DNA from: an uncultured Alphaproteobacteria bacterium
Lineage (GTDB): Bacteria > Pseudomonadota > Alphaproteobacteria > Sphingomonadales > Sphingomonadaceae
Assembly: GCA_903934325.1 (NCBI GenBank)
Contig: CAIZNH010000042.1
Coordinates: 1 to 64,000, forward strand
Direction: 5' to 3'
Length of the DNA: 64,000 nt
Shown: in pieces, positions 48,507-57,127 of the stretch
How the letters are laid out: the number at the start of each line of letters is the position of its first letter
Numbering within the stretch: position 1 is the stretch's first letter
Position numbers and translations under genes: made by a program
The notes under the pieces: generated by a model
Database searches by the model: none
Seen by the model: only the letters and a program-made list of their open reading frames with translations
What the model was told of the DNA's origin: nothing

Positions 48507-49774
48507 CGCCCGACCTTGTGGGAGCGCTGCTGGTGAAGCGCGCGCAGCGAGGCATCGCTGCGCCGTTCGGCGGCGATCAGGCTCCGGAGGATGCCCTCGC
48601 GGATGCCGCGATCCGCCACGCCCAGCCGGCGCGCCGGCCACAGATCGAGAATCGCTTCGAGAATCGCGCAGCCCGCCACCACCAGATCGGCACGGTCTTG
48701 CCCGATGCAGGGCAGGGTGGAGCGTTCATAGGGCGTCATCACCGACAGCCTTGCGCTGATTTCGCGCATCTCGCCAGCAGGAACGATGAGGCCATCGACG
48801 GCGCGGCGATCATAGGACGGCAGTTCGAGATAGAGGCTGGCGAGCGTTGTCACCGTGCCGCTGGTGCCGAGCAGGCGGATGTCGGGGTGTGCCGCTGCCT
48901 CGGAAACCCGGCCGGCGAAGGGTGCGAAACTGTCCCCCACCAGCTGGCGCATCTTGGCATAGCGGGCGATCCGCGCCGCCTCGCCTTCCTCGCTCCGACC
49001 GACCGTATCCGTCAGCGAGACCACGCCCCATGGCACGCTCTGCCAATCGAGGATGCGCGGCACGTGGCTCGCTTCTGCTCCGCCGCCTGCTTCGACCAGC
49101 ACCAGCTCGGTCGATCCGCCGCCGATATCGAAGATCACAGCCGGGCCATCGCCGGCTTCGAGCAGGATGTGGCAGCCCAGCACCGCCAGCCGCGCCTCTT
49201 CCTCGGCGCTGATGATGTTGAGCGCGATGCCCGTCTCGCGCCGCACCCGCTCGATGAAATCGGGGCCGTTGCTGGCGCGGCGGCAGGCCTCGGTCGCGAC
49301 CGAACGGGCGAGACGCACTGAGCGGCGCTGGAGCTTGTCGGCGCAGATCGTGAGCGCGCCCAGCGTGCGGTCCATCGCCTTGTCCGAGAGCTTGCCGGAT
49401 GTGGCGAGACCCTCGCCCAGCTTCACCACGCGGCTGAAGGCATCGATCACAGTGAAATCGCGCCCCGAAGGCCGCGCGATCAGCAGGCGGCAATTGTTGG
49501 TGCCCAGATCAAGCGCGGCATAGGCCTCGCCCTGATGGGGCGCGCGCATCGTGCCGATCGCGGCGAGATCCTGCTCCGGCTTCCCGCGCGCAGGCGCCGC
49601 CGGGGTCGCGGGAGATGGGTTGCCCCTGCCGCGGCCATCGCGGCCGGTCTTGCGGGGCAGTTCGGACTGGGGGGCGCGTTTGTAGCGAAAATCGGCTACC
49701 TTGCCGGACTTTGAGCCCCGTTTCTTGCCAGCCCTGGCATTTCTGTCCGGCGGCATGGATTCCGCCATTTGCAT
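48503..49774 (-). CDS. Ppx/GppA phosphatase family protein
   Basis: A 423-residue protein with the actin-like exopolyphosphatase/pppGpp-hydrolase fold. The phosphate loops are YAALDLGTNNCRLLIARPSG (about residues 85-104) and GPAVIFDIGGGSTELVLVE (about 215-233). Catalytic Glu is near SAEEEARLAVLGCHILLE. The N-terminus (residues 1-83) is a disordered basic extension rich in Arg, Lys and Pro; alternative starts are Met7 and Met76. The extension might bind RNA or polyphosphate. Next to rlmE, this suggests ribosome or stringent-response links, by inference. Confidence 0.88.
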   Translation of the reverse strand: MQMAESMPPDRNARAGKKRGSKSGKVADFRYKRAPQSELPRKTGRDGRGRGNPSPATPAAPARGKPEQDLAAIGTMRAPHQGEAYAALDLGTNNCRLLIARPSGRDFTVIDAFSRVVKLGEGLATSGKLSDKAMDRTLGALTICADKLQRRSVRLARSVATEACRRASNGPDFIERVRRETGIALNIISAEEEARLAVLGCHILLEAGDGPAVIFDIGGGSTELVLVEAGGGAEASHVPRILDWQSVPWGVVSLTDTVGRSEEGEAARIARYAKMRQLVGDSFAPFAGRVSEAAAHPDIRLLGTSGTVTTLASLYLELPSYDRRAVDGLIVPAGEMREISARLSVMTPYERSTLPCIGQDRADLVVAGCAILEAILDLWPARRLGVADRGIREGILRSLIAAERRSDASLRALHQQRSHKVGR

Positions 49775-49895
49775 CGATCTTTCATATCACCGCAGCACGA
49801 ATTCGCGCACGGCACTTGGGCTCAAGCTAACCCAAGGCGCGGTGAAGCACAAGCGGGCGACCTTTGGTGCCGATGACGGCGGCGCGAACATGGCC

Positions 49896-49924
49896 TTGAC
49901 CTTGCGCGCGGACAAAACTAGTGA
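49896..49924 (+). promoter_or_regulatory. possible promoter of the tRNA-Gln gene
   Basis: TTGACC at 49896-49901 and tagtga at 49919-49924 are 17 bases apart, 45 bases before the tRNA. The -35 is good and the -10 is poor. Confidence 0.3.
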
Positions 49925-49968
49925 GCGCCCTCGCTGACGCCGCCGGATGATGTCCGGCGCATGGCCAA

Positions 49969-50042
49969 TGCCCCGTCCTCTAATGGTAAGAGAGCGGACT
50001 CTGACTCCGTCAATCAAGGTTCGAATCCTTGCGGGGCATCCA
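49969..50042 (+). tRNA. tRNA-Gln (anticodon CTG)
   Basis: A 74-base tRNA: acceptor arms TGCCCCG / CGGGGCA pair fully; the anticodon stem GCGGA / TCCGT (one G-T pair) encloses the loop CTCTGAC, giving anticodon CTG, which reads CAG. The T-arm is CAAGG-TTCGAAT-CCTTG, and a genomic CCA end follows. parS lies 48 bases downstream. Confidence 0.95.
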
Positions 50043-50089
50043 GCCATAATCGCCGTCGCCCCCGCGCTCCCCCGCTCAAACACGCCCCA

Positions 50090-50107
50090 ATGTTTCACGT
50101 GAAACAT
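50090..50107. promoter_or_regulatory. parS: parS centromere-like site (ParB binding)
   Basis: The same perfect 18-bp palindrome as at 1506-1523, ATGTTTCACGTGAAACAT, in the gap between tRNA-Gln and the LOG gene. Two intergenic exact copies in one window cannot reasonably be chance. Confidence 0.9.
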
Positions 50108-50159
50108 CGCGCGAGCCATGCCTATTGCGGCTCAACTGCGCCCCATCTAGTGGTCAAGC

Positions 50160-51035
50160 ATGAACGATAAAGACCTTACCAAGCGCCGGTTTTACCGCGC
50201 AGGCGAAGAAACCCGCTTTGCCGAAGGCGGCCCCGAGCGCACGCCGCAGACCGCCCATCCCGCCTACAAGCTGGCCTTCCGCGACACCGATTTCCTGCTG
50301 CGCGACGAGCTGCGCCCGGTGCGCTTCCAGCTCGAATTGCTCAAGCCCGAGATGCTGCTCGATGAAGCGCGCGTCGGCTCGACGCTGGTGATGTACGGCT
50401 CGGCCCGCATCCCCTCGCCGGCACAGGCCGAAGCGCGGATCGAGGCGGCCAAGAACGGCTCGGAATATGATCAGAAGGTTGCGGCGCGGCTGGCCGAGAA
50501 GGCCAAGTATTATGACGAGGCCTACAAGCTCGCGCGGCTGGTTTCGGAAAAGGGCCTGATCGAGAACGGCGAGCGCCAGTTCGTCGTCACCACCGGCGGC
50601 GGCCCGTCGATCATGGAGGCCGGCAATCGCGGCGCTTCGGATGCGGGCAGCGAATCGATCGGGCTCAACATCGTGCTGCCTCACGAACAGGCGCCCAACC
50701 CTTACGTGACGCCCTACCTCAGCTTCCAGTTCCACTACTTCGCGCTGCGCAAGATGCACTTCCTCCTGCGCGCGCGGGCGGTGGCGGTGTTCCCGGGGGG
50801 CTTTGGCACCTTCGACGAATTCTTCGAGCTCGTCACGCTGATCCAGACCGGCAAGATGAAGCCGATCCCGATCATCCTGTTCGGCAAGGAATTCTGGAAC
50901 CGCGTGATCAATTTCGAGGCGATTGCCGAGGAAGGCGTGATCTCGAAATCGGATCTCGACCTGTTCACCTGGGTCGAAACCGCAGAAGAAGCCTGGGCCT
51001 GCATCTGCGATTTCTATGAGCTTCCGCGCGATTGA
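50160..51035 (+). CDS. LOG family protein (TIGR00730-type, Rossmann-like)
   Basis: A 291-residue protein of the LOG family, members of which cleave cytokinin- or AMP-type nucleoside 5'-monophosphates to free base and ribose phosphate. The family signature PGGFGTFDE is present (AVAVFPGGFGTFDEFFELVTL, about residues 215-235), preceded by VVTTGGGPSIMEAGNRGA. The N-terminal 75 residues are longer than in plant LOG and typical of the proteobacterial type. The stop overlaps the next gene start by 20 bases. Confidence 0.88.
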   Translation: MNDKDLTKRRFYRAGEETRFAEGGPERTPQTAHPAYKLAFRDTDFLLRDELRPVRFQLELLKPEMLLDEARVGSTLVMYGSARIPSPAQAEARIEAAKNGSEYDQKVAARLAEKAKYYDEAYKLARLVSEKGLIENGERQFVVTTGGGPSIMEAGNRGASDAGSESIGLNIVLPHEQAPNPYVTPYLSFQFHYFALRKMHFLLRARAVAVFPGGFGTFDEFFELVTLIQTGKMKPIPIILFGKEFWNRVINFEAIAEEGVISKSDLDLFTWVETAEEAWACICDFYELPRD

Positions 51036-51555
51036 CACGGTGATCCGGACCCCTCGGCTGGTGCTGCGCCGGGTGCGCCCGGAAGAGGACTTTGCCGGGA
51101 TGCACGCGGTGTTGTCCGATCCCGACGCCATGGCCTATTGGGCCACGCCGCCGCATGATAGCGAGGATCAGACCCGCGAATGGCTCGCCGCGATGGCCGA
51201 GACGCCGGTGCACGAAGGCGATGATTTGATCATCGAATATCAGGGGCGCGTGGTGGGCAAGGCGGGGTTCTACCGCTTCCCCGACATCGGCTACATCCTT
51301 GCGCCCGACCTGTGGGGGCAGGGGCTGGTGGCCGAGGCACTCGCGCCGATCATCGCCCGCGCCTTCGAGGTGGCGGGGCTGGAGCGCATCACCGCCGATG
51401 TCGATCCGCGCAACCACGCTTCGATCCGCCTGCTGGAAAAGCTGGGCTTTGTCGAGACCCACCGCGCCGAGCGCACCTGGCTGATCGCCGGGGCGTGGTG
51501 CGATTCGGTCTATTTCGCCCTGTCGCGCGAGGATTGGCTGGCGCGCACCGCGTGA
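51016..51555 (+). CDS. GNAT family N-acetyltransferase (RimJ/RimL type)
   Basis: A 179-residue acetyltransferase. It begins with RTPRLVLRRVRPEEDFAGMHAV, typical of RimJ/RimL relatives; the acetyl-CoA site is APDLWGQGLVAEALAPIIARAFE, then ITADVDPRNHASIRLLEKLGFVE. Such enzymes modify protein N-termini, amino acids or antibiotics. It overlaps the LOG gene by 20 bases and converges with thiD, sharing 46 bases. Confidence 0.88.
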   Translation: MSFRAIDTVIRTPRLVLRRVRPEEDFAGMHAVLSDPDAMAYWATPPHDSEDQTREWLAAMAETPVHEGDDLIIEYQGRVVGKAGFYRFPDIGYILAPDLWGQGLVAEALAPIIARAFEVAGLERITADVDPRNHASIRLLEKLGFVETHRAERTWLIAGAWCDSVYFALSREDWLARTA

Positions 51556-52352
51556 TGGCCGAGCGGGCCATTGCCTGCGCCGAAGCCGGGGGCTTCCTCG
51601 ATCGCGCGAATCACGAAATGCCGCGCGAGTCTGACCGCGTGTTCGAGCGGCTGGCCATGGCCCATCAGCGTCGCGATCGCCGCTGACAGCGTGCAGCCCG
51701 TGCCGTGGGTGTGGGGCGTGTCGATCCGCTGGTGCTCGAAATGGAGCGCGCGGCCCTCGTTGGTGGCAGAGCCCGGCAGATAGAGCACGTCGATGATCCG
51801 CGCGTCGGTGGTGTGTCCGCCTTTGGCCAGCACCGCCGCGCCGGTCATGTGCGACAATTCTTCGGCCGCGCCCACCATTGCCCCGCTGTCTTCAAGCGTG
51901 CGGCCCAGCAGGTGGCCGAGTTCGGGCAGGTTGGGTGTGATCAGCGCGGCGCGCGGGAACAGCAATTCGCGCAATGCGGCGATGGCTTCAGGGTCGATCA
52001 GCGCCGCGCCGGATGTGGCGATCATCACCGGATCGACCACGATGGGCGCCACCACGCCTTCGAGCGCGCGGGCTACATGGGCGATGATATCGGCATCATG
52101 CAGCATCCCGATCTTCACCGCATCCACCCCGATATCCGAGACGCAGGAGGCGATCTGCTCTGCCACCATGTCGCCCGCCATCGGCGCAATCGCCTGCACG
52201 CCCACCGTGTTCTGCGCGGTGACGGCGGTGATCGCGCTCATGCCATATCCGCCGAGCATGGTGATGGTCTTGAGATCGGCCTGAATCCCTGCGCCGCCCG
52301 AAGAATCCGAGCCGGCGATGGAGAGGATACGGGGCGGGGTGCGGTTGCTCAT
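51510..52352 (-). CDS. thiD: hydroxymethylpyrimidine/phosphomethylpyrimidine kinase
   Basis: Phosphorylates HMP and HMP-P for thiamine synthesis. The 280-residue protein has the ribokinase-like fold with ILSIAGSDSSGGAGIQADLKTI near residue 9, VKIGMLHDADII, PIVVDPVMIATSGAALI and the anion-hole DTPHTHGTGCTLSAAIATLM near residue 230. The start MSNRTPPRIL overlaps the DUF1272 stop by four bases. No other thiamine genes are nearby and no TPP riboswitch was noticed upstream. Confidence 0.94.
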   Translation of the reverse strand: MSNRTPPRILSIAGSDSSGGAGIQADLKTITMLGGYGMSAITAVTAQNTVGVQAIAPMAGDMVAEQIASCVSDIGVDAVKIGMLHDADIIAHVARALEGVVAPIVVDPVMIATSGAALIDPEAIAALRELLFPRAALITPNLPELGHLLGRTLEDSGAMVGAAEELSHMTGAAVLAKGGHTTDARIIDVLYLPGSATNEGRALHFEHQRIDTPHTHGTGCTLSAAIATLMGHGQPLEHAVRLARHFVIRAIEEAPGFGAGNGPLGHHAVRASQSSRDRAK

Positions 52353-52573
52353 CCCTTGAACTTGCGCTCCGTGCTCGGCGGGAATTTCGCGTGCAGCGCC
52401 TTCGCCCGCGTCGGCCGGTCCATCAGCTCGCCCCCGCAATTGGGGCAGCGGTCATCGAGGTCCTCGGCACATTCGGCGCAGTAAGTGCATTCGAACGAGC
52501 AGATGAAGGCGCCCGGCGCCTCGGCGGGCAGCAGGACGCCGCAGGTTTCGCAATCGGGGCGCATTTCGAGCAT
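52349..52573 (-). CDS. DUF1272 domain protein (Cys-rich zinc-ribbon)
   Basis: A 74-residue protein. It carries CETCGVLLP, FICSFECTYCAECAEDLDDRCPNCGGEL: at least eight Cys in paired C-x2-C groups that should bind zinc. The family is small and of unknown function. It is translationally coupled to thiD and starts 12 bases after the glmM stop. Confidence 0.9.
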   Translation of the reverse strand: MLEMRPDCETCGVLLPAEAPGAFICSFECTYCAECAEDLDDRCPNCGGELMDRPTRAKALHAKFPPSTERKFKG

Positions 52574-52585
52574 CGCAGACTTCTC

Positions 52586-53923
52586 CTAGACCGCCGCGCG
52601 CAAGGCTTCGCAGATGGTGTCGACCACCCGCTCCACCTGACTCTGATCGTCGCCCTCGGCCATGACACGGATCAGCGGTTCGGTGCCCGAGGCACGGATC
52701 ACCAAGCGGCCCTTGCCCGCCAGCTCCGCCTCGGCCGCGGCGATGGCCGCCTTCACGCTCTCGTTCTCCAAGGGCTGGCCGCCTTCGTAGCGCACGTTCT
52801 TGAGCAACTGCGGCACCGGCTCGAACACGTGGAGCAGCTCGCTCGCCGGCTTGCCCGAGCGCACGAGGCTCGCCAGCACCTGCAGCGCCGCCACGGTGCC
52901 ATCGCCGGTGGTGGCGTGATCGAGCAGGATCATGTGGCCCGATTGTTCGCCGCCGACATTGTAACCGCCCGCCTTCATCGCTTCGAGCACGTAGCGATCG
53001 CCCACCTTGGCGCGCACCAGATCAAGGCCGATCGAGGCGAGATAGCGTTCGAGCCCGAGGTTGCTCATCACGGTCGCCACGATCCCGCCGCCCTTCAGCG
53101 CGCCTTTCTCCTGCATCCGTGTGGCGATCAGCGCCATGATCTGGTCGCCATCCACCGCGCGGCCCTTTTCATCGACCACGATCAACCGGTCGGCATCGCC
53201 ATCAAGCGCAATGCCGATATCCGCGCCTTCCTCGACCACCTTGGCCTTAAGCGCGGCAATCGCGGTGGAGCCGACCCCGTCATTGATGTTGGTGCCATTG
53301 GGGGTGACGCCCAATGCGACCACCTCTGCCCCCAGTTCCCAGATCGCCGAGGGGGCGACCTGATAGGCCGCACCATTCGCGCAATCGACCACCACCTTGA
53401 GGCCGTCAAAGCGCAGCTCGGCGGCGACCGACTGCTTGACCGCGTGGATATAGCGCCCGCGCGCATCCTCGATCCGGCGCGCGCGGCCGATCTTTTCGGC
53501 CGGCGCCAGCGGGATGTCGGTTTCCATCAGGCGCTCGATCTCGGCCTCGGCCGCGTCGGACAGCTTGAAGCCGTCAGGGCCGAACAGCTTGATCCCGTTA
53601 TCGGCAAACAGGTTGTGGCTGGCCGAGATCATCACGCCGAGGTCCGCGCGCATTTCGCGGGTGAGCAGGGCAATCGCGGGGGTGGGCAGGGGGCCGGTCA
53701 TGATCACGTCGATGCCGACAGAGGTGAAGCCTGCCACCAGCGCGCTTTCCATCATGTAGCCCGACAGGCGCGTGTCCTTGCCGATCACCACGCGGTGGCG
53801 GTGGCCGCCGCGCACGAAATGGCGGCCCGCCGCCTGTCCGACCTTCATTGCCATGGCCGCAGTCATCGCGCCAGAATTGGTGCGGCCCCGGATGCCATCG
53901 GTTCCGAACAGCTTGCGTGCCAT
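52586..53923 (-). CDS. glmM: phosphoglucosamine mutase
   Basis: Isomerises glucosamine-6-phosphate to the 1-phosphate for peptidoglycan and LPS precursors. The 445-residue protein has the active Ser102 in [14 protein letters not shown], the metal loop [16 protein letters not shown] and the sugar-binding [18 protein letters not shown]; the phosphate-binding [16 protein letters not shown] is near the end. The start [14 protein letters not shown] is the family start; the longer frame to 53968 is rejected. It is divergent from the symporter gene. Confidence 0.96.
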   Translation of the reverse strand: MARKLFGTDGIRGRTNSGAMTAAMAMKVGQAAGRHFVRGGHRHRVVIGKDTRLSGYMMESALVAGFTSVGIDVIMTGPLPTPAIALLTREMRADLGVMISASHNLFADNGIKLFGPDGFKLSDAAEAEIERLMETDIPLAPAEKIGRARRIEDARGRYIHAVKQSVAAELRFDGLKVVVDCANGAAYQVAPSAIWELGAEVVALGVTPNGTNINDGVGSTAIAALKAKVVEEGADIGIALDGDADRLIVVDEKGRAVDGDQIMALIATRMQEKGALKGGGIVATVMSNLGLERYLASIGLDLVRAKVGDRYVLEAMKAGGYNVGGEQSGHMILLDHATTGDGTVAALQVLASLVRSGKPASELLHVFEPVPQLLKNVRYEGGQPLENESVKAAIAAAEAELAGKGRLVIRASGTEPLIRVMAEGDDQSQVERVVDTICEALRAAV

Positions 53924-54039
53924 GAATTCCCCGTTTCCCTCGCCGCGGCCCGACAAATTGCCGCGCATGATTGTCTCGCGCTTCTGGCGCGGTTATCGCC
54001 CAAAGGGAAGGGCGAAGGGGCCCGCAAAGGGACACGAAA

Positions 54040-55326
54040 TTGCACGATAAAGATCAGACCGCCGCTGGCGGACAGGGCAAGTTCGCGCTGGTATCGATCC
54101 GCCTGCCTGTGGCGCTGACCTTTGCCGCACTGGTCGGCGGGCTGGTGGCGGGGATTGCCGGAGCCGCGCTGGGCGCGCCGGCCCTGGTCAGTGACATTGC
54201 CGGGCTGGTCGGCGGCCTGTGGCTGCGCGCCTTGCAGATGACGATCATCCCGCTGGTGGCAGCGCTGCTGGTGCTGGGGCTGGTGCAGATGATCCTCGCG
54301 GCGCGGGTGGGCACGGTGGCGCGGCGGATGATTGCGATCATGGTCGCGGTGCAGCTGGCCGGTGGGGCTTTCACCTCGATCGCCATGCCCCCGCTGCTCG
54401 AGGCCTTTCCGGTGCCCGAGGGCGCGAGTGCCTTTCTGGCGCAGGGGAGCGGCGATGTCGGCGAAGTGCCGGGCGTGCTCGATTTCTTCACCTCGCTGGT
54501 CTCGCCCAACATCATCGCCGCCGCCGCCGAGACCGCGATGCTGCCGCTGACGATCTTCTTCGTGATGTTCGCGGTCGCGATCACCCGCCTGCCGGAGGAT
54601 CAGGGCGAGCGCCTGCTCGGCTTCTTCCACGCGCTGGGCAATGTCATGCTGCTGATTATCGGCTGGGTGCTGGCCGCAGCGCCGGTGGGCGTGTTCGGTC
54701 TTGCCTACGGCGTGGGCGTGCAGAGCGGGGGCGGGGCCTTCGCGGCGCTCGGCCACTATGTGCTCACCGTGACGCTGATGGGCACCTTCGTGTTCCTGCT
54801 CGCCTATGTCATCGCGGCGGTGCAGGGGCGGGCCGGGCTGCTTGCCTTCGCCAAGGCAGTGCTGCCCGCGCAGGCGGTGGCGCTTTCGACCCAGAGCTCG
54901 CTGGCGAGCCTGCCCGCGATGCTCGATTCCGCCGGACGCCTCTCCTTGCGCGCATCGACTGCCGAGTTCGTATTGCCGCTCGCGGTGGTGATCTTCCGTG
55001 CGACCAGTTCCTGCATGAACCTTGCGGTGGTCTATTACATCGCGGCGCTGGCCGGGGTGGAGGTGCCGCCCGCCATCGCAGTCGCCGGCATCATCATCGC
55101 CAGCGTCATCAGCCTTTCCGCGGTGAGCCTGCCGGGATCGATCAGCTTTGTGGTGTCCATCGGGCCGATTGCGCTCGCCATGGGCGTGCCGATCGAGCCG
55201 CTGGCGCTGCTGGTGGCGGTGGAGATGCTGCCCGATCTCATGCGCACGCTGGGCAATGTCACGGCCAATGTCGCTGTCACAAGCGCGGTTGACCGCTCGG
55301 CGGAAGGGGCAGAAGCGCCGGTTTGA
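54040..55326 (+). CDS. dicarboxylate/amino acid:cation symporter
   Basis: A 428-residue carrier of the DAACS family (glutamate/dicarboxylate uptake), with about eight helices and two re-entrant loops. AVALSTQSSLASLPAMLDSAG is the first serine-rich re-entrant loop; LPLAVVIFRATSSCMNLAVVYYIAALAG is the NMDGT-like transmembrane region. The proposed start is TTG at 54040 with an aaggga ribosome-binding site; another TTG at 53971 is possible. No ATG start fits the family N-terminus. Confidence 0.85.
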   Translation: MHDKDQTAAGGQGKFALVSIRLPVALTFAALVGGLVAGIAGAALGAPALVSDIAGLVGGLWLRALQMTIIPLVAALLVLGLVQMILAARVGTVARRMIAIMVAVQLAGGAFTSIAMPPLLEAFPVPEGASAFLAQGSGDVGEVPGVLDFFTSLVSPNIIAAAAETAMLPLTIFFVMFAVAITRLPEDQGERLLGFFHALGNVMLLIIGWVLAAAPVGVFGLAYGVGVQSGGGAFAALGHYVLTVTLMGTFVFLLAYVIAAVQGRAGLLAFAKAVLPAQAVALSTQSSLASLPAMLDSAGRLSLRASTAEFVLPLAVVIFRATSSCMNLAVVYYIAALAGVEVPPAIAVAGIIIASVISLSAVSLPGSISFVVSIGPIALAMGVPIEPLALLVAVEMLPDLMRTLGNVTANVAVTSAVDRSAEGAEAPV

Positions 55327-55349
55327 CCTCGGAAACCGGCGGGAAACGA

Positions 55350-55377
55350 ATTGCTCTCCCCCGAGGGGGAGAGCAAT
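55350..55377. terminator. intergenic hairpin between symporter and PuuD-like gene
   Basis: A 12-bp stem, attgctctcccc / ggggagagcaat, with a four-base loop, lies in the convergent gap of the two genes. No T run follows. Confidence 0.55.
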
Positions 55378-55384
55378 GCAGTCT

Positions 55385-55981
55385 TCAGCTACCGAGGTTT
55401 GCGCTGACCATGCAGTAGAGCATCGGCAGCGAAAGCAGCAGATTGGTGCGGCTCGCGGCCAGAGCACGCGGGCGCAGCTTGGCCTTTTCCTCGTCACTCG
55501 CGCCGGGCACGATGTTGAGGATCTTGCGCTGCGCCGGCCAGATGATGAACCAGACGTTGAACGCCATGATCAGCCCCAGCCACATGCCAAGCCCGATCAG
55601 GTTGATTCCGTCGAAGCCAAAGCCGCCGAAGGTCAGCGCCTGTGCGCCGTAGCCGTTGTGGAAGGCGATGATGAGGCCCATCACGACCGTCAGCAGCGCC
55701 GCATAGCGGAAGAAGAAGAACACCTTGGGCGCGATGTGGTTGTTGATCGCCCCGGTCTGCTCGGCCGGAATCTTGGGCATGGTCGGAACCTGCACGAAGT
55801 TGAGGTAGTACAGGAGGCCGATCCACAGGATGCCGAAGAAGGTGTGGAGCCAGCGGAACACGTCGTCCGCCAACGATTTTGCATCAGACCCGGTCCAGCC
55901 GGTGAAGCTGATGATGACCAGAATTGCAGCGATCAGGCCGACGGCCAGCACGAGATGCAGGTTGCCAAAGAATTTTGCCAT
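55385..55981 (-). CDS. urate hydroxylase PuuD-like membrane protein
   Basis: A 198-residue protein matching the membrane part of the PuuD/urate oxidase-like family, lacking the C-terminal cytochrome c domain of full PuuD. Four helices are visible, with WLHTFFGILWIGLLYYLNFVQVP, a conserved aromatic/His region, and MAFNVWFIIWPAQRKIL near the end. Membrane-domain relatives are common in sphingomonads without urate catabolism, so urate oxidation is unproven. The start MAKFFGNLHLV is preferred. Confidence 0.75.
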   Translation of the reverse strand: MAKFFGNLHLVLAVGLIAAILVIISFTGWTGSDAKSLADDVFRWLHTFFGILWIGLLYYLNFVQVPTMPKIPAEQTGAINNHIAPKVFFFFRYAALLTVVMGLIIAFHNGYGAQALTFGGFGFDGINLIGLGMWLGLIMAFNVWFIIWPAQRKILNIVPGASDEEKAKLRPRALAASRTNLLLSLPMLYCMVSANLGS

Positions 55982-56103
55982 GTGATCCCCATATAGCGGT
56001 TGCGGGCGCATTCATGGCGGTAAAAAACCCGATTGTCACACCTGTTCTGGCCTTTTCCCGCCAGAATCGCGGCTCGGACGTGCAGAACCGCGCGCCTGCC
56101 GCG

Positions 56104-56730
56104 TCACCCCCGCGAGCTGACCCCGTTGCCCGCTGCCACCTCGTCGAGTTCCTCAAGGATCGCCCGGTGGGCGGCTTCGTCGTCGGTGGAGCGGCGCGGG
56201 ATGTTGCCGTTGGCCAGCATTTCGGTGAGCGCGGCGCGGGCGCGGCCCACGCGGCTCTTGATCGTGCCGACCGCGCAGCCGCAGATTTCGGCGGCTTCCT
56301 CGTAGGAAAATCCGCCTGCCCCTACCAGCAGTAGCGCCTCGCGCCGTTCCGGCTGGAGTGTCAGCAGCGCGCGGTGGAGATCGCTGAGGTGGATCGGTTC
56401 TTCCTGCCCGGCAGGCGCGGTGAGGATGCGTTCGGCCACGCCCTCGTCATACTCGCCGCGGAAGCGGTTGCGGCGCATGTCGGTGAGATAGGCGTTGCGC
56501 AAAATCACGAAGGTCCATGCGCGCATCGAGGTGCCGGGTTCGAACCGGTCCTGCGCGGCCCAGGCCTTGAGCAGCGTTTCCTGCACCAGATCATCGGCCA
56601 TGTCGGGGCGCCCGCAAAGCCCGCGGGCAAAGGCGCGCAGATGCGGGACAACCGCAGTCAGCTCGCGCTTGAAATCGGCCTTTTCGCTATCCGATCGGGG
56701 GCTGGTTGTGGACGGGTCGCTGTCGCTCAC
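56104..56730 (-). CDS. ecfG: EcfG-type sigma factor of the general stress response
   Basis: A 208-residue ECF sigma factor of the alphaproteobacterial EcfG class. Region 2 (about residues 25-95) has RAFARGLCGRPDMADDLVQETLLKAW and GTSMRAWTFVILRNAYLTDMRR; region 4 (about 125-180) has LQPERREALLLVGAGGFSYEEAAEICGCAVGTIKSRVGRAR. It recognises GGAAC-N16/17-GTT promoters. NepR holds it inactive until PhyR is phosphorylated. It overlaps nepR by four bases and is expressed with it. Confidence 0.95.
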   Translation of the reverse strand: MSDSDPSTTSPRSDSEKADFKRELTAVVPHLRAFARGLCGRPDMADDLVQETLLKAWAAQDRFEPGTSMRAWTFVILRNAYLTDMRRNRFRGEYDEGVAERILTAPAGQEEPIHLSDLHRALLTLQPERREALLLVGAGGFSYEEAAEICGCAVGTIKSRVGRARAALTEMLANGNIPRRSTDDEAAHRAILEELDEVAAGNGVSSRG

Positions 56731-56951
56731 GCTCGCGCTCCCCGGCCATCCGGGGAATGCGAGGGGCTGCCGGATTCAGGACCGCCGCGGCGCGGATCGA
56801 TCTCGTCGAGCCGGGCCAGCAGAGTCTTGAAGCTATCGGGCAGGTCTTCCTCGACCACCGAATCATACAGCTGCTTCAGACCATCGGCCCATTCCGGCGC
56901 TGCTTGCGGATTTTCCCCGCTGGCAGGAGGTGGTTTTCGATCTGAAGACAT
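56727..56951 (-). CDS. nepR: anti-sigma factor NepR
   Basis: A 74-residue protein. The core WADGLKQLYDSVVEEDLPDSFKTLLARLDE (about residues 26-55) is the NepR helix pair that binds EcfG or PhyR. The start MSSDRKPPPA is favoured; a longer frame from 57146 runs through the intergenic promoter region. It overlaps ecfG (ATGA), so the sigma factor and its antagonist are made together. A long leader of about 145 bases separates it from the EcfG-like promoter at 57101-57127. Confidence 0.95.
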   Translation of the reverse strand: MSSDRKPPPASGENPQAAPEWADGLKQLYDSVVEEDLPDSFKTLLARLDEIDPRRGGPESGSPSHSPDGRGARA

Positions 56952-57100
56952 GGTGCTGTCGGTTAATCCCTGATCCCGGTCCGCCCGAGGTGCCTTGCCG
57001 CCGCCCCGTGAAGGGAAAGACGGCGCGGTTTCTCCGGCGTTGCCCGTGCCATAGCACAGGCTTTTGGAAATGCCCCATGCAAACGCGCTTGGACGTTTCG

Positions 57101-57127
57101 GGAACCTTGGGGCATATGCCTTGTTCC
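57101..57127. promoter_or_regulatory. symmetric EcfG-type promoter motif between nepR and the kinase gene
   Basis: GGAAC (57101-57105) and GTTCC (57123-57127) enclose 17 bases, so both strands read GGAAC-N17-GTT, the EcfG promoter consensus. On the minus strand it would drive nepR-ecfG (feedback). On the plus strand a start site near 57132 would fall after the kinase start codon candidates at 57077 and 57116. Confidence 0.7.

Noticed and set aside
51510..51555. 46-base convergent overlap of the GNAT gene with thiD as a sign of a frameshift
   Set aside because: Both proteins have normal family lengths and ends; short convergent overlaps are common in this window.
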